Shown one piece after another: positions 44,294 to 53,979 of a DNA stretch of 64,000 bases (positions are counted from its first letter, which is position 1; the number at the start of each line of letters is the position of its first letter). The stretch comes from Candidatus Gastranaerophilales bacterium. GTDB lineage: Bacteria; Cyanobacteriota; Vampirovibrionia; Gastranaerophilales; Gastranaerophilaceae. The notes under the pieces were generated by a model. The model did no database searches. It was not told the origin of the DNA and saw only the letters and a program-made list of their open reading frames with translations. The position numbers were made by a program, and so were the translations under genes. The stretch covers positions 1 through 64,000 of the forward strand of contig CALUPO010000012.1 in assembly GCA_944322675.1 (NCBI GenBank). The letters are read 5' to 3'.

Positions 44294-46771
44294 CTATATT
44301 AAATAAGCTTCATAATTCTTACGTAGATTTTGTATATCTTCTTTTGCCTTCCATTGAGCTTTAACAATGCTTGAGGCTTGTTCTTTTATATTATCAAAAA
44401 TATGCCTGTCCTTGAATAAAGGAATCATGATATCTTTCCATCGTCCGGCTATATTTGGAAGACAAGGCTCGTAAAATACTTTATTTTCTGTTTGTTCCCA
44501 TACATATTTATGAGATAAGGCATATAACAAATATTCAGGTGTTATATTATACTTATTATTTTCATCTTTTATTCTTATAACAACAATTTCACGTGTTAGT
44601 AGCATTTCATTGTCATAAGGTGATACCATTGCAACACTACCAATTCTATAGCTACCACGACTTACATATAAGATATCTTTAGGTTTTAAAGCTTTATTTT
44701 TTTTAAATATTTTATTATATTCATCAATTGGTATCATAGATGTAACATCTATATATGGTTGCCAGTTAACGATATCTTTTACTCGTATATATGGAATATC
44801 GCCAAAACCTTTTAATTCTCCCTTTGGCGAACCATGACCTGTAAAATATTCAATAATTTTCTCATCTATAAGTTGTTTAAGGGTAATAAGTTCAATATTA
44901 TTTTTTTTTGCTTCATGTTTAACTTTTTCGAGTTTTGCATTCCAATAAAATCTGGGTATAAGTATATTTTTTTCTTTTACAATTCTTGCTTTTACCCGAA
45001 AAGTTAATGGTCTTTTATACTTATTAATTAAATTTCCATTATTATTTTGCCTTTCTTTTATTTCCTTTAAAATTTGAGAAGAGTCATCTTTAAGATTTTT
45101 ATCTTCATCGTAAATAGGTCTTCCTTGATGATCGTGTCCTATATATTCAGCAACAGCCATATTTATGTATTCTTGTTGTGAAGTTTCCTTTTGTATTATA
45201 ATAGCACAGCATTTTGCATTATTATGAGGTCTAAAAGTATTATGCGGCAAATCAATAATTGATATTATATTATTACCTTCAAATATAAAATTTATAACAT
45301 TTTGATACGATGGAAGTGCAAAGTAAGATTCAGGAAGTATAATACCAATTTTACCTCCTTTTTTAACTAGTTGTAAATTACGTTCAAGAAATAATGTTGA
45401 AACATTACATTGTTTTTGTATTTTTTTTGTTCCTTTTTTATCAAATGAATGAGCAAGTTCATATTGTGATAATTTTTTTTCACCTTCAACTTTTATATTT
45501 TTGCCAAAAGGAGGATTAGCAAGTACAACATCAAATGTTCCTAATTTTATTTCATTTTGTGTTTTTGATGTCCAATTTTGAGGTAAATCTAAAGAATCTT
45601 CCTGAAATATACCACCTTTTCCATCACCTAAAATTGCCATATAGGATTTTGATAACTTTGTTAAGAAAGGATCTTTTTCAATACCTCTTATATTTTTTAT
45701 TGCTAAAGCTTTAACTTCTTCATTTTTTGCTTCTTGTGACCAGCCATATATATTACCTTCTTCGTCTGTAAGTTGTTCTATTTTTTTTAAAGCCTGAACT
45801 AAAAAACCACCGCTTCCACAAGCACTATCAATTATTTTATCTTCTCGTTTTAAATCAATAGCTTGAATAATAATATCAATAACATTGCGAGGTGTAAAAT
45901 ATTGTCCTTCTGATTTTTTTACTGCTTTACCTATAAAAATTTCAAAAGCATCTGCAATACAATCTCTATCAGTTTTTAAAATACTAAAAGATTGTATTCT
46001 TCCTATAATCCCGCGAAGAGTTTTACCATTAAAAAGTATACTGTCATTTGAAAGAATTACATCACTATATTTCTTTTGTGTTGCTAAAAATAAAGCATCT
46101 ATTCTTTGTTTTATTTCTTCATCTTTATCTGATAATGTGGCTCTAAATTTACAATTTTCATCAAGGGGGGTAAATCTTTCGTCATAAATTTTACATAGTA
46201 TTAGAAGAATAATTTGACTTGCTATTATTTCATCACGGCTAACATTTCCATTTGCAGCAATCCAGCCTCTTATTTCCTTAAATATATTTTTCAAATTGTG
46301 TGTAGGTTTTAGATTACATTTTTTATATAAACCTATTTCTTCAAGTTTTTCTCCAGATTTTGGAATAGCAGGTATTTTTTCAAAGACATCACCATTTTTA
46401 GTTCTTGTTTTGTGGAGGTAAACACTATCCTCACCATTAAAGATTACACCTATTTCTGCGTCAGATAAAGACATGTAGATTTCTAATTGTTTAGTATCTA
46501 AAATTTTTATTCCCGGTGCTTTACATTCAACAATTATTTTTATTTTTTTGACACCGTCGATTGTTTCAAAAACTGTAATATCCAGCGGATATCCTTTTTT
46601 ATCAGATGGATTTCGTTTTACCCGATATTGTGGTCTTGTAACGATCATTGATTTATTATAACCATAATCTTCTACAAGCATTTTTGAAAATGGTTGCACA
46701 GCATACTTTTCTTCAGGTGTTGCGTTAATTTCTTTACCTGAAATATAATCAGTTAATTTTTCTTGCACCAT
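44294..46771 (-). CDS. Single-chain restriction-modification protein: HsdR-N-like nuclease, N6-adenine methylase, specificity domain
   Basis: This 825-residue protein unites three activities. Residues 1-130 resemble the type I R-subunit N-terminal nuclease domain (YPLDITVFE then IIVECKAPG, a D...ExK arrangement). Residues 240-560 form an HsdM-type methylase with GQYFTPRNVIDIII, SACGSGGFLVQALKK (AdoMet site) and VLANPPFGKN (catalytic NPPF). Residues 640-825 look like a target-recognition domain with ELKGFGDIPYIRVKDIVNWQ and a terminal helix. No helicase motor is present, so this is closer to type IIG/IIL enzymes than type I. No other defence genes lie beside it. Confidence 0.88.
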   Translation of the reverse strand: MVQEKLTDYISGKEINATPEEKYAVQPFSKMLVEDYGYNKSMIVTRPQYRVKRNPSDKKGYPLDITVFETIDGVKKIKIIVECKAPGIKILDTKQLEIYMSLSDAEIGVIFNGEDSVYLHKTRTKNGDVFEKIPAIPKSGEKLEEIGLYKKCNLKPTHNLKNIFKEIRGWIAANGNVSRDEIIASQIILLILCKIYDERFTPLDENCKFRATLSDKDEEIKQRIDALFLATQKKYSDVILSNDSILFNGKTLRGIIGRIQSFSILKTDRDCIADAFEIFIGKAVKKSEGQYFTPRNVIDIIIQAIDLKREDKIIDSACGSGGFLVQALKKIEQLTDEEGNIYGWSQEAKNEEVKALAIKNIRGIEKDPFLTKLSKSYMAILGDGKGGIFQEDSLDLPQNWTSKTQNEIKLGTFDVVLANPPFGKNIKVEGEKKLSQYELAHSFDKKGTKKIQKQCNVSTLFLERNLQLVKKGGKIGIILPESYFALPSYQNVINFIFEGNNIISIIDLPHNTFRPHNNAKCCAIIIQKETSQQEYINMAVAEYIGHDHQGRPIYDEDKNLKDDSSQILKEIKERQNNNGNLINKYKRPLTFRVKARIVKEKNILIPRFYWNAKLEKVKHEAKKNNIELITLKQLIDEKIIEYFTGHGSPKGELKGFGDIPYIRVKDIVNWQPYIDVTSMIPIDEYNKIFKKNKALKPKDILYVSRGSYRIGSVAMVSPYDNEMLLTREIVVIRIKDENNKYNITPEYLLYALSHKYVWEQTENKVFYEPCLPNIAGRWKDIMIPLFKDRHIFDNIKEQASSIVKAQWKAKEDIQNLRKNYEAYLI

Positions 46772-46798
46772 AAATTTTTATCCGTTCTTTTAACTAAA

Positions 46799-48586
46799 CT
46801 ATTTTTTAGTCCTAACATTAAGTTTTAAATGTAATTCACGAAGTTGCTCTTCAGATGCTGAAGTTGGAGCATCTGTCATTAAACATTTTGCATTTGAATT
46901 TTTGGGGAATGCAATAACATCACGAATTGAATCAGTTCGAGCCAAAAGTGCAATAAGTCTATCAAGTCCTAAAGCAATACCTGCATGCGGTGGTGTTCCA
47001 TATTGAAACGCTTCAACCATAAATCCGAATTTTTCCTTTACCTGTTCATCGTTAAAGCCAAGTGCTTTAAATACACGTTTTTGCACATCACTTGAATGGA
47101 TACGAACGCTACCACCGCCAAGCTCATTACCGTTATAAATTATATCATACGCTATTGAACGGCAATTTTGAGGGTCAGTTTCCATTTTGTCAATATCTTG
47201 AGGATTTACCATTGTAAAAGGATGGTGAACGCTTGTATATCGTTTATTTTCTTCATCATAATCAAACATAGGGAAATCAGTTACCCACAATAAATCGTGT
47301 TTTTTATTGTCAATTAAATCAAGTTTCTTTCCAAAATGAAGTCTTAATCGACCTAAAACATCAAACACAACTTTTTTGTTGTCTGCAACAAAGAAAACAA
47401 CATCACCCAAATTTGCATTGGCTCGTGATTTTAGGCTTTCAATTTGTTCTTCGTTTAGGAATTTGAACATAGGTGATTTAACTTCACCATTTTCCATATA
47501 GGTAATCCAGGCAAGTCCTTTTGCTCCAAAAGAAATAGCTAGATTACGAATGTCATCCATTTCTTTTCTTGAATATGAAGCAATATTTGGTATTTTTAAA
47601 GCTCTAACAGTTCCACCTGCTTTTATAACATTTAAAATAGGCTCAAATGTTGAATTTGCAAAAATATCTGTTATATCAAAAAGCTCAAGTCCAAAACGAG
47701 TATCCGGTTTATCAGAACCAAACCTATCCATAGCTTCTTTATAAGTTATACGTCTAAATGGGCCTTTAATGTCTTCAACACCTGCAGCTTTAAAAATATC
47801 TTCAATTAAGCTTTCTGTCATATTTATTATGTCATCTTGATTAACAAAAGACATTTCAATATCGACTTGAGTAAATTCAGGCTGCCTATCAGCACGTAAA
47901 TCTTCATCACGAAAACAACGAGCTATTTGGTAATAACGTTCCATACCACCAACCATCAAAAGTTGTTTATAGATTTGAGGTGATTGAGGAAGTGCATAAA
48001 ACTTTCCTTCATGAACTCGAGAAGGTACTAAATAATCCCTTGCACCTTCAGGTGTTGTATTTATTAAAATTGGTGTTTCAACTTCTAAAAATTCATTCTC
48101 ATTCAAGTTGTTACGAATTGCTTGAACCACTTTATGGCGAAGGATAAGATTATTTTTAGTTTTTTCACTTCTTAAATCCAAATAACGATATTTTAGACGA
48201 ATATCTTCACTCACATCATCATTATCCAACAAAAACGGAAGCAATTTTGCTTTACTTAAAATTTCAACCTCACTTGGATATATTTCAACTTCGCCTGTTG
48301 GAAGTTTATCATTATATGTTTCTTCAGGACGTTTTGAAACAACACCTTTAATTTTTATTACATATTCAATTTTTAAGGTAGAAAATATATCATGAACATT
48401 CTTATTAATTTGAGGGTCAGCTACCAATTGAAACAAACCGCTTCTATCTCGAAGTTCAAGAAAGATGATACCGCCAAGGTCTCTAATTGTTGCAACCCAA
48501 CCACATAAAGTCATTTCTTTATTTTCATCTTTTAAAGTGATTTCTCCACAATTGTTTGTTTTCATTGATATTTTTAAATTACTCAT
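46799..48586 (-). CDS. aspS: Aspartyl-tRNA synthetase
   Basis: Charges tRNA-Asp. The 595-residue bacterial-type class II enzyme has an N-terminal OB fold (LCGWVATIRDLGGIIFLELR), motif 2 CFRDEDLRADRQPEFTQVDI, the bacterial GAD insertion, and motif 3 GIALGLDRLIALLARTDSIR. Start at MSNLKISMKT follows AAAAGGTGAG. It is 27 nt upstream of the restriction-modification gene on the same strand. Whether it also makes Asp-tRNA-Asn cannot be decided here. Confidence 0.97.
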   Translation of the reverse strand: MSNLKISMKTNNCGEITLKDENKEMTLCGWVATIRDLGGIIFLELRDRSGLFQLVADPQINKNVHDIFSTLKIEYVIKIKGVVSKRPEETYNDKLPTGEVEIYPSEVEILSKAKLLPFLLDNDDVSEDIRLKYRYLDLRSEKTKNNLILRHKVVQAIRNNLNENEFLEVETPILINTTPEGARDYLVPSRVHEGKFYALPQSPQIYKQLLMVGGMERYYQIARCFRDEDLRADRQPEFTQVDIEMSFVNQDDIINMTESLIEDIFKAAGVEDIKGPFRRITYKEAMDRFGSDKPDTRFGLELFDITDIFANSTFEPILNVIKAGGTVRALKIPNIASYSRKEMDDIRNLAISFGAKGLAWITYMENGEVKSPMFKFLNEEQIESLKSRANANLGDVVFFVADNKKVVFDVLGRLRLHFGKKLDLIDNKKHDLLWVTDFPMFDYDEENKRYTSVHHPFTMVNPQDIDKMETDPQNCRSIAYDIIYNGNELGGGSVRIHSSDVQKRVFKALGFNDEQVKEKFGFMVEAFQYGTPPHAGIALGLDRLIALLARTDSIRDVIAFPKNSNAKCLMTDAPTSASEEQLRELHLKLNVRTKK

Positions 48587-48653
48587 AATTTTCTCACCTT
48601 TTATAATTTATATAGCTTATATTAATATACCAAAAAAGTCTTTAGTGTCAAAG

Positions 48654-49292
48654 TTAAAACTTAACGTCATTTAACATTCTTAACCTATTTAATGGCCAAA
48701 AAATAACAATGGCTCGACCAATTACACGGTCTTCTTTTAAAAACCCCCAAAAACGAGAATCTTGAGAATTGCCACGATTATCACCAAGAAGGAAATAATG
48801 CCCTTCAGGAACCGTCATTGGACCACAATACATGTCATCGTTACATTCGATATAGTCAAAATCGTTTAGGATATAATCCTCTTTCAATTCCTTACCATTT
48901 ACAATAACTTTATACTTGTTATCTTTAATTTTTTTAACTTCAACTTTATCACCACCTTTTGCAACAATACGCTTTATATATGCTATATCCTTGCAAAAAA
49001 ATCCCGTTAAACGTTGAAATACTTTTAAAGGCGTATTTTGCAACTGTGTCATTGGCGGATAAAATACAACAATATCACCACGTGTCGGTTTTTTATAAAA
49101 ACGACTTACACGTTCAATAAACAACCTGTCACCCACTGTTAAAGTCGGCTCCATGGATGATGACGGTATCCAACGTATTTCACCTATAAAAAATCTTATA
49201 ATGATAACCATTACAACAACAAATACAATTGTTTCAATGCTTTCTTTTAATGCTCCTTTTATGTTTTCACGACTAAAGATTTTTTTTAACAT
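48654..49292 (-). CDS. lepB: Signal peptidase I
   Basis: The 212-residue membrane protease removes Sec/Tat signal peptides. One N-terminal membrane segment (TIVFVVVMVIIIRFFIG) precedes the catalytic Ser in IPSSSMEPTL; the general-base Lys is in IKRIVAKGGDKVEV, and LLGDNRGNSQDSRFWGFL is the family box E region. It is monocistronic or weakly linked to aspS downstream. Confidence 0.97.
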   Translation of the reverse strand: MLKKIFSRENIKGALKESIETIVFVVVMVIIIRFFIGEIRWIPSSSMEPTLTVGDRLFIERVSRFYKKPTRGDIVVFYPPMTQLQNTPLKVFQRLTGFFCKDIAYIKRIVAKGGDKVEVKKIKDNKYKVIVNGKELKEDYILNDFDYIECNDDMYCGPMTVPEGHYFLLGDNRGNSQDSRFWGFLKEDRVIGRAIVIFWPLNRLRMLNDVKF

Positions 49293-49372
49293 ATCCTATT
49301 ATCCTGCTATTTTATTTATTTATGTTTATATAAAAATACTTTAACATAAAAACATATTTTTGAGTTTAATTT

Positions 49373-49885
49373 TTAAAATATAAAATCATTTTTTACCCTA
49401 ACTTCAATAGGAAACATTTGCGGAATTTTTGCCTGCCCTCCTCGAACAAAACCAAATAACAATAATGGCCATATTATTATACCGGTTGTCATTAAAACTT
49501 TAGGATAGTTTTTTTCTTCACCTTTAATTTTATAATATATTTCACCTGAATGTTTTATACCTTTTGAATCATATAACGTTGCTCCATATAAAAGTATTTC
49601 ACCTGCATTGCCTATAAATCCGTTACTTTTTACATCCGAAACATAAAGTAGAGCATTGTCACCTTTTTTAAAAACAGTTACGTTGTCTATAATTACATTT
49701 TCATGTATTTTAGCTTTTATGCTCTCACCAGGTGTTGTGTTTTTACTTGTTTTCTTTTTATCAACAATAACATAAACACTTACACCCTCTCGAATTGTAA
49801 TTGGTTTACAATTTACACATAGTATTGTCGAGTTTGATATTAAAATAAACAATAACAAACTTACAATATTTTTCTTTTTAAACAT
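49373..49885 (-). CDS. Unknown exported protein
   Basis: A 170-residue protein with a classical signal peptide (KKKNIVSLLLFILISNSTIL, probable cleavage near residue 24-27). The mature part looks beta-rich, with IIDNVTVFKKGDNALLYVSD and GFIGNAGEILLYGATL, a pattern seen in periplasmic barrel-like domains that regulate or coat other proteins. A hydrophobic stretch, LMTTGIIIWPLLLFGFVRGG, lies near the C-terminus. No family name can be given with confidence. It lies between lepB and the flagellar genes. Confidence 0.78.
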   Translation of the reverse strand: MFKKKNIVSLLLFILISNSTILCVNCKPITIREGVSVYVIVDKKKTSKNTTPGESIKAKIHENVIIDNVTVFKKGDNALLYVSDVKSNGFIGNAGEILLYGATLYDSKGIKHSGEIYYKIKGEEKNYPKVLMTTGIIIWPLLLFGFVRGGQAKIPQMFPIEVRVKNDFIF

Positions 49886-50005
49886 ACTTCGTTATCTCTT
49901 TTTTGTATATATTTCAAAGATATACTAACATAGAATTATATTTATTGCAAGAAAAATTGTATATATTTTCTTATCAGCTTAATAAAAGTTAATATAAATA
50001 TAAGT

Positions 50006-50446
50006 TTACACTCTTATTTGATTTATTTCATTATATGCGTTTAAAACTTTATTTCTAAGTTGAATTGCCATTTGCATTGATAAACTTGATTTTTCTGCAG
50101 CTATCATTACTTCATGAACTGAAATGTCATCTCCACGGGCAAACGCTATTTGTGCATTATCAGCTTCTAATTGTGTTTCATTTAATGATTTAATACTTGA
50201 TTCAATTGAACTTCCTACTCCATTTAAAAAACTTTCAACCTGTGATGTTTGATCTTTTGCATTTGCATTTGCATTTTCGTTTCTAAAATCATTTTCTATT
50301 CCACCATATAACTTTTCGTTTGTTTTATTTGTTAATATATTATCAAACGATTTATCTTCTTTATTTAAATCAATGTCATTTATATTTTTGTTGAAAAGTT
50401 CGTTAAAATTATTAATACTATTTAAGTTATTAAAATTTATTGACAT
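50006..50446 (-). CDS. fliE: Flagellar hook-basal body protein FliE
   Basis: FliE joins the MS ring to the proximal rod of the flagellum. The 146-residue protein is longer than usual because of a low-complexity Asn-rich N-terminus, including NANANAK encoded by tandem AATGCA repeats. The last 70 residues are typical: SVHEVMIAAEKSSLSMQMAI and QLRNKVLNAYNEINQIRV. It is separated from flgC by tandem repeats, so may be expressed separately from the flgBC pair. Confidence 0.93.
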   Translation of the reverse strand: MSINFNNLNSINNFNELFNKNINDIDLNKEDKSFDNILTNKTNEKLYGGIENDFRNENANANAKDQTSQVESFLNGVGSSIESSIKSLNETQLEADNAQIAFARGDDISVHEVMIAAEKSSLSMQMAIQLRNKVLNAYNEINQIRV

Positions 50447-50470
50447 GTTTTTATCCTTTCATTCTTCTTT

Positions 50471-50849
50471 TATTCACCATTGGTTGGGGCGAAACCAGGT
50501 TTATTTGCTTATTTTCTTTTGAAAACATTTTGTTTCGCCAAAATAGGTGTGTGCAAGGGGGCAAAGCCCCCTTGCAACCTTAAGAAACTTTTTAATTTTT
50601 AATCCATTTACTTTTAATTTTATATCTTTCATTTTTTTTATTCACCATTGGTTGGGGCGAAACCAGGTTTATTTGCTTATTTTCTTTTGAAAACATTTTG
50701 TTTCGCCAAAGCAGGTGTGTGCAAGGGGGCTTTGCCCCCTTGCAACCTTAAGAAACTTTTTAATTTTTAATCCATTTACTTTTAATTTTATATCTTTCAT
50801 TTTTTTATTCACCATTGATTGCGACAAAACCAGGGGTCGATTTTTGTTT
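50471..50849. repeat. Two tandem 168-bp repeats plus a partial third, with inverted hairpin loops
   Basis: Copies start at 50471 and 50639, with a degenerate third start at 50806. Each has GGCGAAAC (50488-50495) able to pair with GTTTCGCC (50532-50539), then an 11-bp stem TGCAAGGGGGC/GCCCCCTTGCA. The loop is AAA in copy 1 (50563-50565) but TTT in copy 2 (50731-50733), as if that hairpin were flipped. The gap between flgC and fliE holds no gene. Confidence 0.92.
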
Positions 50850-51359
50850 TTATATCTTTAACGCCGTCGATATCATATTTTTTGTAGTTTCAGCAATGGT
50901 AGCATTTGCTTCATAAGCTTTTGAAGCTTGAATCATATTTACCATTTCCTCAACTATATTTATATTTGGTAATGTTACAAATCCTTCTTCATCAGCATCA
51001 GGATGGGATGGATCATATACTGTTTTGTATGGATTTTTTGCTTCTTCAATCGTTTGAACTTCAACGCCCTTTGCTATTCTATTCTGGTCAAATGATATTC
51101 CACCATTAAGTGACAAATTACCGGTTTCACTATTAAATTGAGCTTTATGTGTTCCCTGTGGAAAACCTATATCATTTGAAGGGTTTAACTCATTATCATA
51201 TATAGCCTTAAATGTTACTGTTTTCTTTATGTAAGGACCAAAGGAACCGTCATCTTTACGTGTTGTATTTATATTTGCCATATTGGCTGCAATTGTATCC
51301 ATTTTGGTTTTTTGTGCATACATCCCTGAAGCACAAGTTTTAAATATGTCAAAACTCAT
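50850..51359 (-). CDS. flgC: Flagellar basal-body rod protein FlgC
   Basis: Proximal rod component, 169 residues. N-terminal rod signature SFDIFKTCASGMYAQKTKMD and IAANMANINTT, and C-terminal VTLPNINIVEEMVNMIQASK with AYEANATIAETTKNMISTAL, form the paired helices common to rod, hook and filament proteins. It lies 56 nt downstream of flgB on the same strand. Confidence 0.96.
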   Translation of the reverse strand: MSFDIFKTCASGMYAQKTKMDTIAANMANINTTRKDDGSFGPYIKKTVTFKAIYDNELNPSNDIGFPQGTHKAQFNSETGNLSLNGGISFDQNRIAKGVEVQTIEEAKNPYKTVYDPSHPDADEEGFVTLPNINIVEEMVNMIQASKAYEANATIAETTKNMISTALKI

Positions 51360-51415
51360 TATTTTATAATAATCTCCCTGTTTTTTTGTTTTTGTTTTTT
51401 TATATTATTATATTT

Positions 51416-51892
51416 TTATTCCCCTCTTATCACACTTTGAAGACCGGAAAAAGCACGACCTTCAAGTGTTGATAATATGTTATAACGCATAGCAGCTTCT
51501 GTCATATCCATCATTTCTTTTTCAAGTATTACATTATTATTATTTTCATTGTCATACTTTGACATATCCATTAAAGTTTCAACTTTAAATTGTGAATAAT
51601 TATCTTCTTGTAAAAATGCTTTTACATCAGCTCCATTCGTCTTTTCAAGAAGTTCATCTATAGGTTTATAATTTTGATTTTTAACAAGTAAACTATTGGT
51701 TTCTTTTATTTTATCTTTAAGTTCTTCTTTATTTATTATTTCACTTAATTTATCTTCAAAAACGATATCTTTTCTTTGATAATTTGGAGTATTTACATTA
51801 GCCGTATTCGCTGCTATTGTTTTTTGGCGTTCATATAACCCGTCAAGCGCAAGTCTTGTAACTTCAATTTTGCTTGATGATATAAAGTCCAT
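51416..51892 (-). CDS. flgB: Flagellar basal-body rod protein FlgB
   Basis: The 158-residue proximal rod protein is the first of the flgB-flgC-fliE set. Its N-terminus has ALDGLYERQKTIAANTANVN TPNYQRKDI-type rod sequence, and the C-terminal part EKEMMDMTEAAMRYNILSTL matches FlgB. It is 72 nt downstream of the sensor kinase gene, so kinase, regulator and rod genes may be one transcript. Confidence 0.95.
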   Translation of the reverse strand: MDFISSSKIEVTRLALDGLYERQKTIAANTANVNTPNYQRKDIVFEDKLSEIINKEELKDKIKETNSLLVKNQNYKPIDELLEKTNGADVKAFLQEDNYSQFKVETLMDMSKYDNENNNNVILEKEMMDMTEAAMRYNILSTLEGRAFSGLQSVIRGE

Positions 51893-51964
51893 TATTTATA
51901 TCCCCCTCCTAAATCTTTTAATATTTGCATAATATTTTAAGCTATTTTCTTAAATAACTTTCAA

Positions 51965-53215
51965 TTATTTTTTAAATACAATTTCAAATATTGTTTCTTC
52001 ACTATTACTTTTTATTAACTTCAAATCTCCATTTTGTTTTTGCATATTTTCTCTTGATATAGCAAGCCCCAGACCATGACCTTCTTTTTTTGTTGTATAA
52101 CCCTTTAAGAAAATTTTTTCAAAGTTATCTTCATTTATAACTTGACCATTATTTTTTATATATAATGAAATATGTTCGGTATCTTCACTACATGAAATAT
52201 TGATTTTTTTATTTTCAATATTTTCAAGGCTATCAATACTATTATTCAATAAGTTATAAATAACGTTTTTTGTTATTAGATTATCAAAAATAGCTGCTTT
52301 ATTTTTTTCAATGTCAATATTAATAAGTACATTGCTTTCATTAAATTTGTTTGATAATGTTTTTATAATTTCTTCAACAAAATTATATAAATTATACTCC
52401 TTCATATTAATATCATTTTCATTTTTAAATTTGTCAAGAAGTATCGTTATATCATTTGTTGCTTTTTTTATTGTCTCGATAACTTCATAAGCATATTCGT
52501 TTAAAGAAGAATTTGAACTTTCATTTTCGATCTTTTTTAAAAGAATTTTTGAATTTAAATTTATTATTGAAATATAATTATTAACTTCATGAATATTTTC
52601 TTTAAAATTGCTTATTTTCTTTTCGAGAGAAACAAGAGCATTATTTTCAATTGTATTTGCCATAAGTTCATTATTGGCATTATTTATTAATGTAATAATT
52701 GAATTAATTGCATCATTCAAGTTTTCATTAGCACGTCTTTCAGGTGTCAATCTATCCCAGTATGAAGTAAAATCAAGATTTGAATTTGAAGATATAAATT
52801 TTAAAATATCACGAATATTACGAGAATTTAAAGCAATATAACTTTGACAACTTTCATTTAAATTCATACCGTCATTAAACCACATAATACAAGAACAATA
52901 TCTAGAAGCAACAACAATGACAAATTCAAGTTCATCATAGACATCATTTTTTATTGGATTTGGAAAATTTAGAAGATCCTCATTTTCGCAAAATGAAAAG
53001 ATATCGGCATTTGCAAATTCCAATCTTTGAAGTACACTTTTAACTTTTGATGTATCATTCATTCTTATTAAAACAAGTGATTTTCTTTTATCCTGTATGT
53101 TTAAAACAGGAGTTAAGGTTGATTTAACTATGGAATTAACTGTTTGAAAGCTCAAACCCTGGACTTTTTCGCCATATATAAAATGTTTTATTTCATTTAG
53201 CGGTTGGATATTCAT
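51965..53215 (-). CDS. Sensor histidine kinase beside flagellar genes
   Basis: A 416-residue soluble kinase. Residues 1-190 form an unrecognised sensor region. A putative phosphoacceptor His lies in KENIHEVNNYISIINLNSKI, followed by the ATPase boxes NLLNNSIDSLENIENK (N box), LYIKNNGQVINEDNFEKIF (G1-like) and KEGHGLGLAISRENMQKQNG (G2). No membrane segments are seen. The gene lies 41 nt downstream of a NarL-type regulator and upstream of flgB, suggesting a pair controlling or responding to flagellar assembly; partnership is inferred from position. Confidence 0.88.
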   Translation of the reverse strand: MNIQPLNEIKHFIYGEKVQGLSFQTVNSIVKSTLTPVLNIQDKRKSLVLIRMNDTSKVKSVLQRLEFANADIFSFCENEDLLNFPNPIKNDVYDELEFVIVVASRYCSCIMWFNDGMNLNESCQSYIALNSRNIRDILKFISSNSNLDFTSYWDRLTPERRANENLNDAINSIITLINNANNELMANTIENNALVSLEKKISNFKENIHEVNNYISIINLNSKILLKKIENESSNSSLNEYAYEVIETIKKATNDITILLDKFKNENDINMKEYNLYNFVEEIIKTLSNKFNESNVLINIDIEKNKAAIFDNLITKNVIYNLLNNSIDSLENIENKKINISCSEDTEHISLYIKNNGQVINEDNFEKIFLKGYTTKKEGHGLGLAISRENMQKQNGDLKLIKSNSEETIFEIVFKK

Positions 53216-53256
53216 TTTTATTTTTTCCTTAATTTTTCATATTAAAACAATATAAT

Positions 53257-53979
53257 CTATAAAGCAGCTAATGCTTTGGAATATTTTTTATTAACATTAA
53301 AACCATTATTTAAAGCGTATAAAACTGCTTGAGTGCGGTCATTGACTTGAAGTTTTTGAAAGATATTATTAACGTGTGTTTTAACTGTTGTTTCTGAAAT
53401 AAATAGTTTTTGAGCTACACCTTTGTATGTTACACCCTGAGTTAATAATTCTAAAACTTCATTTTCTCTTTGTGTTAAATAAGAAAGAAGGTTGTCCTCA
53501 TCTGTAATAACTTCATTTTCTTTAGATCTAACAAGCTGTTGGAAATAATCAAAAAACTTTGAAGATAATGTTTGCGGCAAATAAATTTTATTCGCTGCAA
53601 CTTCTTCAATTGCATAAATCAATTGGGCCGAAGCCATTGTTTTTAATATATAACCTTTTGCACCAAGTTTCATAGCACGATAAATTAAATCAGGATCATC
53701 ATAACCTGTTAATGCTATAATATTTACATCTAAATTTAGTTTTGAAATTTCAGCAATAGTTGATAATCCGTCTTTTTCTGGCATATTTATGTCCATTAAC
53801 ACAATATCCGGGTTATATTTTTTAATAAGACTAATGGCAACTGAGCCGCTTGAAGCAGTTCCTACAACATCAAAGTCACTTTCAAGTGTAATAAGCTCAC
53901 GTATTCCATTTAAATGATCCAAATTGTCATCAACTATAACTAACCGGGCTTTTTTCTTAAAAGTAGTGTTTCTTCTCAT
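53257..53979 (-). CDS. NarL/LuxR-type response regulator
   Basis: A 240-residue regulator with receiver (LVIVDDNLDHLNGIREL, phosphoacceptor Asp in IVLMDINMPEKDGLS, Lys in GYILKTM) and a C-terminal LuxR-type helix-turn-helix (LTQRENEVLELLTQGVTYKG, ISETTVKTHVNNIFQKLQVN). It likely binds DNA when phosphorylated by the adjacent kinase. It is the first gene of a minus-strand run leading to flgB, flgC and fliE. Confidence 0.95.
   Translation of the reverse strand: MRRNTTFKKKARLVIVDDNLDHLNGIRELITLESDFDVVGTASSGSVAISLIKKYNPDIVLMDINMPEKDGLSTIAEISKLNLDVNIIALTGYDDPDLIYRAMKLGAKGYILKTMASAQLIYAIEEVAANKIYLPQTLSSKFFDYFQQLVRSKENEVITDEDNLLSYLTQRENEVLELLTQGVTYKGVAQKLFISETTVKTHVNNIFQKLQVNDRTQAVLYALNNGFNVNKKYSKALAAL

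Noticed and set aside
50471-50849. Possible CRISPR array between flgC and fliE
   Set aside because: Only two long copies, identical throughout, without variable spacers; no cas genes.
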